This document shows, one piece after another, positions 1 to 9,731 of a stretch of DNA of 64,000 bases. Position 1 is the first letter of the stretch, and every line of letters begins with the position of its first letter. The notes beneath the pieces were generated by a model, which worked only from the letters and a program-made list of their open reading frames with translations, searched no databases and had not been told where the DNA came from. The stretch is taken from positions 5,766,001 to 5,830,000 of the forward strand of contig NC_084721.1 in assembly GCF_033807575.1 (NCBI RefSeq). Reading direction: 5' to 3'. Made by a program: the position numbers and the translations under genes. The stretch comes from Cydia pomonella. Lineage: Eukaryota > Arthropoda > Insecta > Lepidoptera > Tortricidae.

Positions 1-129
1 TAATTATAGTAATTATTTATAAAGGTATCGTAACTTAAGATGCCACACCCAAAACTCACAACACGTCGTGTACCTATACAAATCAAGCATGAGGAAGAAA
101 CTTCACAGGGCTTTGTACATCTCTTTACT

Positions 130-600
130 TAGAAGAGAAGGCTTTTTGCAATAACTCAAAAACGGCTGAACCGATCATGTACGCTGTAGTTTTCATTGAA
201 GGTATTTATTAAGCTTTTAGTTCCCTTTTTTGGACACATGGTTCTAAAGTTAGAGGTCCTCACATGTTTTTTTTTTCTTTCGGAGCGATTATTTCCGAAA
301 ATATTCACTTTATCAAAAAATGGTTGTTGAAAACCCTTATTATTTTTCAAAGACTTACCCGCACCATTGGGTTAAAGCGAAAAAAAAAACATTTTGTACG
401 GGAGGTATTACCCTGATTTTTTTTGTAGTTTTTATTTTACCGTTCTGTTGCTATGTATGATTTATATAGGTAGGTACATATCCATGCCAAATTGCAGCTT
501 TCTAGCACTAACGATCACGGAGCAAAGCCGCGGACGGACAGACAGACGGACATGGCGAAAATATAAGGGTTCTTAGTTGACTACGGAACCCTAATTAAAA
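130..600 (+). repeat. Dispersed repeat, copy 1 (inverted relative to 2810-3535)
   Basis: This block matches the reverse complement of 2860-3345 at many points, for example the 'ggagcgattatttccgaaaatattcactttatcaaaaaa' region near 280-320, and the '...gagcaaagccgcggacggacagacagacgga' region near 515-550. It ends in 'ggttcttagttgactacggaaccct', a signature of a very common lepidopteran dispersed element. No open frame of any length is shared, so it is non-coding. I cannot assign it to a superfamily from sequence alone. Confidence 0.7.
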
Positions 601-1530
601 GAAATTCAATTGTTTATGGAAGATCGAACCTACTTTTTTTTTATTTGCCGCCTGCAACAGCGCGGCGGTAGTGGCGGCTACTCTTTAGACCAAAACAAAA
701 GATGCACCAATTTTAGATTAAAACATTTTGAAACTCCTTCCACATGCAATAATTAAATTGCCATTCAAACCAATAGCGTCGAAAATTAAACGATTAGCGT
801 CTGCCTCCCATGCCTCACATTCCGTGCTGCCTCCTAGATTTGATAGGACAGAATCAAAACAGTTTTCCTATTCACATCGTACAACTACTTACAATTAGAA
901 TACGAGCTGGCCCCGGAAAGTTAATTCTGATGACAGAAAGTTTCCAAAATTGCAAAATTTCCACATGGAAACATTTCTAAAACTTGTCATATTTTTATAT
1001 AGGAATCGAAATTGTACCTAAATTAGACTTTACCTAAATGTTGAGTCATTTAGGGCTCAACCTAATTTGGTTGTCAGTATATAATGGTATGAAAGGTCCA
1101 ATGTAAAGTAAATGGTAGTAAATTAAAGTCCGTATTGTACCTACGTACTTGCCACAGTCAAATCATGACTTTGGGCATTTCATAATCTGGCCAAAACCCG
1201 GAAAGAAAAGATTACCCATTTTCCTTGTATTTACAGAGGGTAGATTTTTGTCTCTCGTATACTAATGTTTTATTTATTTGTTTCAGCATTATTTCCTTAT
1301 GTGAGGTGCCGTCTTCTGGTTGTAAAGGATAATCTGCACTAATTCTTTCACTAATACGAATTTATGGATCATTCCTTAGGATGGAGCAATAAAGACCAAG
1401 TATCATATTCGTAATGTTGTTTATTGTTTTGTTGTGTGGTGTCCCATGAGTCGTGTTCATAGCGCCACGAACGTTTATTGACCGAAGCGATAGCGAAGGG
1501 CCTCCGTTTCTAACCATAATATATAAATAA

Positions 1531-1820
1531 ATAATAATAATACGTCCCGCAGTAAGCTCAATAAGGCTGGTGTTGTGTGTACTTAGACAAAGATGTATAT
1601 AATATATGAATATTTATAAATACTTAAATACACAGAAGAGCAGATCCTGGCAAAGGCCGGGATATCGCTAGGTAGAAGAAGAGACTTAAATACACAGATA
1701 ACACAACAAATATCCGTGCTCATCACACGAATAAGTGCCCTTACCAGGATTTGAACCCGGGACCATCGGCTTCATAGCCAGGATCACTACCTCACTACCC
1801 ACTAGGCCAGACCGGTCATC
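1531..1820 (-). mobile_element. tRNA-derived SINE, minus strand, with an internal insertion
   Basis: Read on the minus strand, this starts with a tRNA-like head at the right end (1738-1820), including an A-box-like 'ggcctagtgggtag' and a B-box-like 'gggttcaaatcc'. It continues into the same body and A/T-rich tail as the copies at 25506-25771, 32545-32817 and 63082-63353. Unlike those, it carries an extra segment of about 60 bp near 1632-1691 inside the body, flanked by repeated 'acttaaatacaca'. It is diverged, hence older. Confidence 0.8.
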
Positions 1821-2397
1821 AAAATGCTTTCGTACTTGGGCAAAATGCTGGTTGGGCAAATGGTTGAGATACGCGTCATACTCATGAACAGATGCTGTTT
1901 GTGGAGACTGATCTGTTTAAGCTAACTTTATTCTTGAGTACAATTACAGTGAGACACCTCATTCGGTTCTCGTATGTTTCTTTTATCCTAATGAATGTTT
2001 TAATTATACGGAATTTTGACTCTTAGAGACTCTATACATCTCTAAGGATAATTTGATATCAAAATCATTTAGTTCTGACATTTAGAGATATTTAGACTAC
2101 ACCTCTAAATAATTTTAGATTTTTTTTGTAAGTATCTGTTTGTGTTTTTTATTATTACTATTATAGTTTTTTTTTTGTAATTCGACATTTAGAGACTTTA
2201 TACATCTCTAAGTAATAATAATATTTTACTTAATGATAATATTTTCAATTAATTTTATTTTATAATTCTTGATGTGCTTGTTTTTGCTTGTATGTAAATT
2301 TCATGTTGACGTGTAAAAGTGCCCTTGTGGGTTATTTGCTGAATAAATATTGAAGTTGTTGAAGTTGAAGTCAATTCTCATGAAATTTTATGAGCAG

Positions 2398-3713
2398 TAC
2401 CCCTAGTGTAAATTTATTCGATAGCGAAACGTGACGTACGCGTTTGCGTTAAGTCTCATTTTGTATGGGGTTTTGAGTTTCCAAAACGTCCCGCTTGGCG
2501 CGCTGTTTCTAAATCCCATACAAAATGAGACTTAAGAGGCTGGTAACACCCATTGTCCTTGAAATTGATGTTACTTAAACAGTTTTTTAAGAAAGACTAT
2601 TTGTTTTAGTCAAGTAAGAAAAATATATGTTCATATTAATTATATTTCAAAGACCGCGGTTGTACTCGATACATGATTGAACGAAATCGGCTTGATAGAA
2701 AATAATTGCAAAGATTGGTCTTAAAATCACAATTAAACGGTTGTATGTCTTTATTGTTTTGACTTATGGGTCTGCAATTAAAATCACAATTTCAAAACAT
2801 TTATATCTAAACCGCTGTTGAGTAAAATATTACACTAATAATCCACTTTTTAGGGTTCCGTAGCCAAATGGCATAAAACGGAACCCTTATAGTTTCGCCA
2901 TGTCCGTCTGTCTGTCTGTCTGTCTGTCCGAGGCTTTGCTCCGTGGTCGTTAGTGCTAGAAAGCTGAAATTTGGCATGGATATATAAATCAATAAAGCCG
3001 ACAAAGTTTAATTTTTTTTAGGGTACGTCCCCTACACGTAAAGTGGGTGTGAATTTTTTTTTGGCTTCAACCCTAGAGTGTGGGGTATCGTTGGAAAGGT
3101 CTTTCAAAAGTAATAGGGGTTTTCAAGAAACATTTTTTGATAAAGTGAATATATTCGGAGATAATCGCTCCGAAAGAAAAGAAAAAATGTGTCCCCCCCC
3201 CCCCCTCTAACTTTTGAACCATAGGTCCAAAAAATATGAAAAAAATCGTGGAACTAGAGCTTAAGAAAGACATTAAATGAAAACTATAGCGGACATGATC
3301 AGTTTAGCTGTTTTTGAGTTATCGCAAAAAGTTTTCCCTTCATAGTAAAAAGACTTACTTTAATTAGGTACTGATTATGCAAATTTGCCTATTTGTTTAA
3401 CCCGGGTGAAAGGTACCGTTTCATCCCTTGGTTAACAATTTACTATACTTTAAGCTCCAGTTTAGCTTATTGTGACGGAAGAGTAACTACGGAACCCTAC
3501 ACTGAGCGTGGCCCGACATGCTCTTGGCCGGTTATTTTTATTTAAATATTTTTCTTATTATTCCCTTGCCCAGGCCCAGTAACATGCGACAGTGCTATCT
3601 CATTTACTCCGATACAAATAGACAGTGTGCGCGCTTTAGGTACCTATTGACAGCCTCTTAACGCAACGCGTCTTACGTCAAGCTATCGAATAAATTTACA
3701 CTAGGGGCTCAGG
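2398..3713. mobile_element. TIR element split by a second repeat insertion
   Basis: The left end 'cccctagtgtaaatttattcgatagc' (from about 2400) is the reverse complement of the right end 'cgaataaatttacactagggg' (about 3688-3710), and 'aagtctcattttgtatggg' (about 2451) is inverted at about 2517. The middle, 2810-3535, is the dispersed repeat also seen at 130-600. The simplest reading is a MITE-like element into which another element later inserted. No coding capacity is seen. Confidence 0.6.
2810..3535 (-). repeat. Dispersed repeat, copy 2, nested in 2398-3713
   Basis: On the minus strand this starts near 3535 with 'ggccaagagcatgtcgggcc' and contains several 'ggttccgtag' stretches and a run of (gtct)n at about 2906-2927. 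The part 2860-3345 is homologous to 600-130 in inverted orientation. A poly-C run at 3193-3206 is unusual. It is non-coding. Confidence 0.65.
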
Positions 3714-3877
3714 TTCGGTAGTACGATATTTTTGAAAAAAGTTCAAAATAGCGAAAATTGTCATAAAAGTCTTGTCTTATTAATTGTCTTAAAACTATTG
3801 TATGTTCGCTGTGATTATTGATAAATGAGTCAACGAAGTATGTCTTTACATTTTTAAGTTAATCGCGAGGTAGTAGA

Positions 3878-3998
3878 GGTCTAAACTCCCACTTTATCGT
3901 TTACTATAAGGACGAGATTTGCTTGTATCTTTATACGAATAACCTGTCAAATCGTCCTTATGGCTAGCGACAAAGTGGGACTTTTTGCTTGGAAATGA
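3878..3998. repeat. Hairpin MITE-like repeat (family also at 19836-19968)
   Basis: The two copies share 'ataaggacgaratttgcttktat', 'aacctgtcaaa' and 'cgtccttatggc', and end in 'gactttttgcttggraa'. 'ataaggacg' and 'cgtccttat' are mutual inverted repeats inside each copy, so the unit can fold into a hairpin. It is short and non-coding. Confidence 0.65.
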
Positions 3999-6208
3999 CA
4001 AATTAACTTCATGTTAAGAGTCTCACGAACTCTCCGCTACCATACAAAGTTACTAATTTTAAAACAACATGCTTAAATTACATGAAACTTGGCACAAGTA
4101 CACATTTACGTAACATACATATCTATGTCTGGTTCTGGTACTACTTTTCGCTGCTAAAGGGCCAATTAGATTCACAATTGCTAAATGGCCCGATGTCGGC
4201 CCCGAAGTCGTTCCAGAGCAAGTCTTTTTCCGTTTTACGAAATATCAGCAATATTTATAATGTGAAAAAAAAGTTCAAGTGTTAAAATAACAATAATTTA
4301 ACATTTTTGGCAATTAGAGACAAAGTATGATTTACATGTCAAATATTGTCAAAGATTTTTTGGAATTTTGTGAAACAAAAACATTACAAGTGTCATCTGG
4401 CCCGACGTCGGATCCCGATAGAAAGTAGCTGAAGACTGGATGGGTTGAATTGGCCTATAAAAATTGTTATACCTACATAAAATGTAGTACGAATAGAAGT
4501 TTTGTACATGTAAAACTTAGAAGTCGGCTAGGTTTGAGTGACTTTAAGGCCGACAACGTGTAATGCTTAGGTACTTACTCCTGGAGATTTATGTATCCAC
4601 AGGCTACGGTAACCACGTACTATCAGATAGGCCATATACTTATTTCCCACCGTTGTCGAACAAAATCTCTTATCTTGCTACTTAGGTCAAACTGAAAGTT
4701 CCCGGAATCTTATAAAATTAAAAAAAAAATCCCTGACATAATTATCAAACAGCATTCCTAAAATACAAATCATCACCGAACAAATTGCATCTAAAAATAG
4801 ACAATAAGTTATATTTTCAACCAATAAACATTTTCATTGCGTGACCTCTAAATGGCTCATTCCAGAAACTTTCACGTATTGTTTTGTTTTTTGCGATTTC
4901 AAAATAAGAACAAGTTATTCAGAGTAACAATAAGTTGTTCAGTATGAGCTTCACTCCTTACAGCAATTACTTATGGCCAAAGAATTATTAATTGTAGAAG
5001 AGGTGTAAGGTCTCCGGAAAAAACGTGTCCTCCAGCTTAACAGTCAATACTAGATGGAGCTAAACGGCTACGTGTTTTGCGAGTTGCCGCATTATTTATG
5101 GGATTATACAGCGACATTCGAGGCTCAGATTTTTCTTAAGACTCTATACCTCATTTACTATTAATAACTCTTTGGTATGGCTATGCATTGAAAAAAACAT
5201 GGTACTTAACTGTAAAATAAATAACTCAGACCATAACTCAGAGATTCTTGGCCTATTGAATGAAAAACTTTCTGAATTAACTATTTCATTTATTTCTTAC
5301 AATTTTGAGCACGACTTAAATTTTTTGAGTCTTGAAAACCTTGAAATACCTTACATTATACATATCTCTTATATATATATAAAAAATTCTAAGGTATATA
5401 CCCCTTATAACATAATGATTGTTCTAAGTTGATTGACTAGACACGAATATGGTAACCACTACTAGTTTCTAAATATTTTATAATCATAAAGGACATAAAG
5501 GAATGTTTCTGACAATAAAGATACATTATATTCTTATTAAATAAACACCTAAAAGACTAATACAGTAATTTTCATAATACAATGAAACACATAACTTGTT
5601 TTATAATTAATGGTTTAAATCGTAGATAAAGTATTTCAACAGTGACTATTTTTCATTAATCTTTCAGCTCGTACTTTCAAAGTTGATGACTGAGTCTAAA
5701 TATGACTGAAGTTATACGCGGTGCCCGTGAGCATTGCGAGAGATTTTAACAGTAGGTATATTCCTGATCATATTTAAAGACTAAAATGTCCTATAAACTT
5801 TTTTGGAATTCGCCTAATTTCAGAGTTAAAGCCAGTTCCAAAAAAAAACATATTTTTATTGTTACTTAGTGCAAAACGCCTTTTTGATGGAGATGTTGCC
5901 ACTATGGGACCTAGTCAAAATATCCTTATTGATAGATGTCAAAGTGTGACAACCTTGTATTAGAGTATTCCCATTTGTCCCCGCCAGGCACAGATGGGAA
6001 TAGGTGCATTCATATGTCCCTACCTCATGTATGGTTGCAGAAACAACACCATTCTATTGAGTTACACTACATTACATACCAAAGAGGCTCAAAAAAGTAC
6101 TCTACTCACAACTCAAGTTCTATTAGAGTAACGTTCATAACCTCATAAGGCTAACACACTCGAAGGAGATGAAAAGCGCAATGTGGAAAGGGCTTATAAC
6201 TTATAAAT

Positions 6209-6441
6209 GTCGGCGGCCCATCGTAACATCAGGCAGATCATGAAATTCCTAGGCATTTCGTGAAACTACGAAATGCCTAGGAATTTCATGATCACTACGA
6301 GGGGCTATTATTTCTGGACATTTTGCCCTTCGGGCATCTGAAGCCACATAACGAACCTATCCTTCCTTTGGTTTAATCAGACTACCGTCAAAACATTACA
6401 CAGGAACATTACGATCTGCCTGATCTTACGATCGCCCGACG
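6209..6441. mobile_element. MITE-like element with inner perfect palindrome
   Basis: The outer arms are 'tcggcggcccatcgtaacat' plus 'caggcagatc' on the left and its imperfect inverse 'gatctgcctgatcttacgat' plus 'cgcccgacgaca' on the right. Between them lies a palindrome at 6236-6293 with two 26-nt arms that are exact reverse complements around a 6-nt loop. It has no coding capacity, and the nested inverted repeats point to a short DNA-transposon derivative. Confidence 0.6.
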
Positions 6442-6689
6442 ACATAAATACCACAAAATGCATGTTCAATTCATTAGATTCAATTTACGATTACGATGAA
6501 CTCTGCGTATGGGGCGCCACTACCACAATCCATCACAATTTGAGGGTCTACCGCGAAACAAGAAAATCGAAATTTTGTTATCTAACCTCTCTATCACTCT
6601 TGCATATTCGAGTAATAAAGAGATAACTAAATTTAGATTTTCGCATTTCCCTCTTGTAAACAAACTGCCTTGATGCATCAATGTCATAT

Positions 6690-6695
6690 TTTATT
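6690..6695 (-). other. Possible poly(A) signal of the PIGH-like gene
   Basis: The plus strand reads tttatt, giving AATAAA on the minus strand about 180 bp downstream of the PIGH-like stop codon. It is the nearest canonical signal I noticed, but AT-rich sequence yields such hexamers by chance. Confidence 0.35.
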
Positions 6696-6876
6696 ATCTG
6701 TGAAAACTTATCAAAAAACAGCTTAAGGTACAGTATGTATAAGTTACTCTATGGTTTACGAAAGGTGGTTTGCTGCACTCTGGCGGCAGAACATTGCAGT
6801 AATACTCCCTATTAGTGACAAAAAAAGTTTATGCACCAATATGCTCCATCTTGTTACGGTATTTGACTGTGTTAAA

Positions 6877-9042
6877 TTAGTCTCCTATGTCTCCAGCACC
6901 AATGGCCTGTTCTGTTAGTAGATCCTGGATCTCCTTGTAAATGCTCTCCAACATCAGAAGTCGTGGCTTGGTGTACTGTAAAATAATTGAAATAAATTAG
7001 CTTGTTGCCTTACAGGACTGCAATGTAAGAACTAAGTTATCTTACAAATAATTATCTAATGCAGTGATACTCAACCTGCAGCCCATTGGGCTATTTTAGG
7101 TGACCCTGGTATAGATATGTACATAATTTTGCCATGCCCAGAGCACCCCCGGAGGCTACAGTAAAACAGTCTTTGTGGACCTCATTAAAAAAGTTTGAGA
7201 TTGGCTTTTTTAATGCAAGAATTCCCAAATGTTTACGCTTTACGGTTCAGTGGGTATAGCAAGCAAAGTTTTTCATTTCAATACAATATTGTGAGATTTG
7301 GCGTTTTTAGGTTATAAATTAGATGGAGATGACATGACACCTGTCCATTTAGTTTGAAAATTCTATAAAGGGAGAAATTGCTATAATAAGAAAAGGGTTA
7401 TAATATTAGTTGCTCACCTTGAATAATGGTATTAATTTGACTGGCTCATAATCACTATTGATTTTAACTAATAACGTGAGGAAATACAAGACACGATTCT
7501 GAAACACAAAAAAGAAATATCAAGAAAAAAATGTTTTTTTTTACCCCTTACCGCATGTAGTAAAAAATATTTGTTGAAATTTTAACTTTAATAGTCAATA
7601 GAATTGAATATCATATCCGCCATATATGGCTTCGTATCTGGTATGTTTCATCAAATGTTTATTTCCTAGCTCACTTATATTTATTGTTACAATAAAACCA
7701 CCTACTTAACTATGAGTTATTTTTTTTTTAGAAAAATGGTGAACTACCTTGACATGTCTTTTTATTGAAAAACGATTTTTTAAATCATTTTTTATATGGA
7801 AAAATAAGTTTATAAATGGAAGAAAAATCTCGGACAAAACCAAAAAGAATATTGGAAATCTAATCAAACGCAGAGACACTTTCCCAATAGATTTTCGTAT
7901 ATTGACCTGCCGGTTGCTATCTCTATTGAACACGCATAATTATATTGCTGTCCTGCCCATGATGCGGGTTGTCAATGTCACTGTGTGAATTTGACAGCAA
8001 TAGAGATAGCACCAGGCAGGTCAATGTCTGAAAATCTATCTGGAAGGTGTCTCTTCTTTAATTAGGTACATATTGAGCTTGTGGACCATAGTTTTTGTAC
8101 TCTACTATAATTGGGTGATTTTCCTGTACTTACCAACTTAATAGCTTCATTTATAATGATATCATCTATTTTGATCCAAGGCACAAAATTATCTTCCCGG
8201 CCAACTACATATTGCACTGAACTTTGTATGCCCACAGTTGGAATGACTAAAAGTGTCTCTGAAAACATACGCAATAATAAAATACAGGCAGTAGTGGATA
8301 CCAGCAGCTTATATGTGGCATTATCTATGAAACCTTTTTGTCGATGGTGCTTACGCCGCACTGCGTCGTGCAGCATTGTATTTGTATCGGAGCATCGTTT
8401 ATAACAGCGGAAGCACCATTGACAATAAGGTCCCTTTTCACGTCAAATATTTAATATATATAAATAATAATTCAGCCTATATACGTCCCACTGCTGGGCA
8501 CAGGCCTCCTCTCATGTGCGAGAGGGCTCGGGCTATAGTCCCCACGCTAGCCCGATGCAGATTGGGGACTTCACATACACCTTTGAATTTCTTCGCAGAT
8601 GTATTGCAAATATTTAATGATCTAATAAAAAAGGTATCACTTTGTTGGTGACAGTAAGAAGTTTCTAATTGCATATTTATGCCAATAGCTCCTTAATAAC
8701 TAAGTGGCTCCTTTTGCAAAAAAGTGTAATTTAAAGTAAATAAAATAACGTACCTGACTGAACACTATGTGTAACCCAAAAGAATACTATAAATGATAAA
8801 ACTGTAACTATCACTACCAATACAGTCAAATTGATTCGCACGTAAATAAGAAATACAATATTGGCCAGTATAGCTACGAGTAGCGAAATTATGGACCACT
8901 TCGATCTACGTTCCTCATTGCAGCTGCTGTATGATATAGTAAATTGTCTGGATTTCGGCGAACTGTTTCTACCGTCCACTCTGAGTGATAACATGACACC
9001 GTTAACATTCTCGTACTTCAGCGTTTTGTCGCCTTTCGACAT
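6877..9042 (-). CDS. PIGH: PIGH-like GPI-GlcNAc transferase subunit H (4 coding exons)
   Basis: PIG-H is a membrane subunit of the endoplasmic reticulum complex that starts GPI-anchor synthesis by moving GlcNAc to phosphatidylinositol. Coding exons run 9042-8754, 8258-8134, 7498-7418 and 6975-6877. All junctions are GT-AG and phases match, giving 197 residues, close to the usual 190 or so. Residues 51-69 and 72-90 form a hydrophobic hairpin of two membrane segments. Exon 2 begins with 'ETLLVIPTVGIQ' and contains 'DDIIINEAI', both closely resembling the conserved PIG-H domain (E-S/T-L-L-V-I...GIQ; DIVINEAI). Exon 3 supplies 'RVLYFL' and 'VKLIPLFK', and the last exon 'YTKPRLLMLESIYKEIQDLL', which fits the family's 'KPRLxxLxxIYxxxxxxL' end. 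The ATG lies in AT-rich sequence and is the only start before the hydrophobic hairpin. It is divergent from CFAP36. Intron 1 holds a LINE-end repeat and intron 2 a hairpin MITE. Identification rests on recalled family features, not a search. Confidence 0.9.
7868..8055. mobile_element. Hairpin MITE in intron 2 of the PIGH-like gene
   Basis: The left arm 'agagacactttcccaatagattttcg...ttgacctgcc' with 'ttgctatctctattg' is the imperfect inverse of the right arm 'caatagagatagcaccaggc' plus 'aggtcaatgtctgaaaatctatctggaaggtgtctct'. Each arm is about 57 bp, separated by about 70 bp. The open frames seen here on both strands are by-products of the inverted repeat and not genes. Confidence 0.75.
8466..8605 (+). 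repeat. Lepidopteran dispersed repeat (LINE/SINE 3' part) in PIGH intron 1
   Basis: The segment has the well-known lepidopteran stretch 'cccactgctgggcacaggcc', 'tcctctcatgtgcgagaggg' and 'cagattggggacttcacata', which is found scattered in many moth genomes. Here it ends near 'cttcgcagatgt'. It lies between coding exons 1 and 2 of the PIGH-like gene. I cannot decide between a LINE 3' end and a SINE. Confidence 0.65.
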
Positions 9043-9731
9043 ATGGCAGTGCTTTTGCTCAGCTTGTTAATTAAGTAAGTATTTTAATTAAATATAAATA
9101 TTTATTCCTGATTTGTTTTCAAAACATTTATCAATATCAGACAATGTCATGTTGACAGCTAAATGACGTTGTCGACTTGAGTTTCACTGAGTCCAAGTCA
9201 GCTACATTAAGTACAGGATATTATTTTTGACGAGATATTAAAGTGTAATTTGCAAATCAAAACCATTATTAAAGATTTTTATGGATTTGACTATTTAGTA
9301 AACTGCCAGTGACTCACCATTGGATTAAAGATATATATGATAGTATCTTAATTTGTACGGCTCGAGAGTCCACTACTACAATTCGGACATAAATTTGCTT
9401 ACAGCAGAAAAATATTCTTTACATAAATTCAAGTAAATGTTAATCGTCTACTCGAACATTATATTTCTTTTAAAAACGATTATTTAGATGCAGTGTATTT
9501 GAGCCAAAATACTTCAATAAAAAAGTGTACTTTATTACAATGGATTCATTGATGAATTTACAATGAGCTATAAATTATTTTAAATAAAATGAAGGGGTAC
9601 TAAAATTGATGCGGATATTAGACAGTAGGTAACCATAACAACTTCTAATACAAATACATACACATTGGCGTAAAAGTATTCTAGGAGGAAAGTAAGAAAC
9701 TAACTGAAAAGGGATTAGTAAAGATTTGGTC
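9043..9731. promoter_or_regulatory. Putative bidirectional promoter, PIGH-like / CFAP36
   Basis: The region separates two divergent start codons by 689 bp and must hold both 5' UTRs and core promoters unless non-coding first exons lie elsewhere. It is AT-rich with no open frame, no CpG-rich block and no obvious transposon. I see no clear TATA or initiator that I would place with confidence. Confidence 0.45.

Larger units (their letters stand above)
1..6876. other. Gene-free repeat-rich region upstream of the PIGH-like gene
   Basis: I find no supportable coding exon here. The open frames are short, AT-rich and share no motif with known families. The stretch contains two inverted copies of one dispersed repeat (near 130-600 and 2810-3535), a minus-strand tRNA-derived SINE (1531-1820), a terminal-inverted-repeat element interrupted by another insertion (2398-3713), one copy of a hairpin family (3878-3998) and a near-perfect palindrome (6236-6293). 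The rest (about 600-1530, 1820-2397, 4000-6200 and 6440-6876) is AT-rich sequence in which I see nothing specific. Confidence 0.6.

Noticed and set aside
5172..5432. 86-aa plus-strand open frame as a gene
   Set aside because: Low-complexity Ile/Asn/Tyr/Ser-rich translation of AT-rich DNA without motif or context.
7706..7988. Overlapping frames on both strands in PIGH intron 2
   Set aside because: They arise from the hairpin MITE at 7868-8055 and AT-rich flank; neither continues the PIG-H domain.
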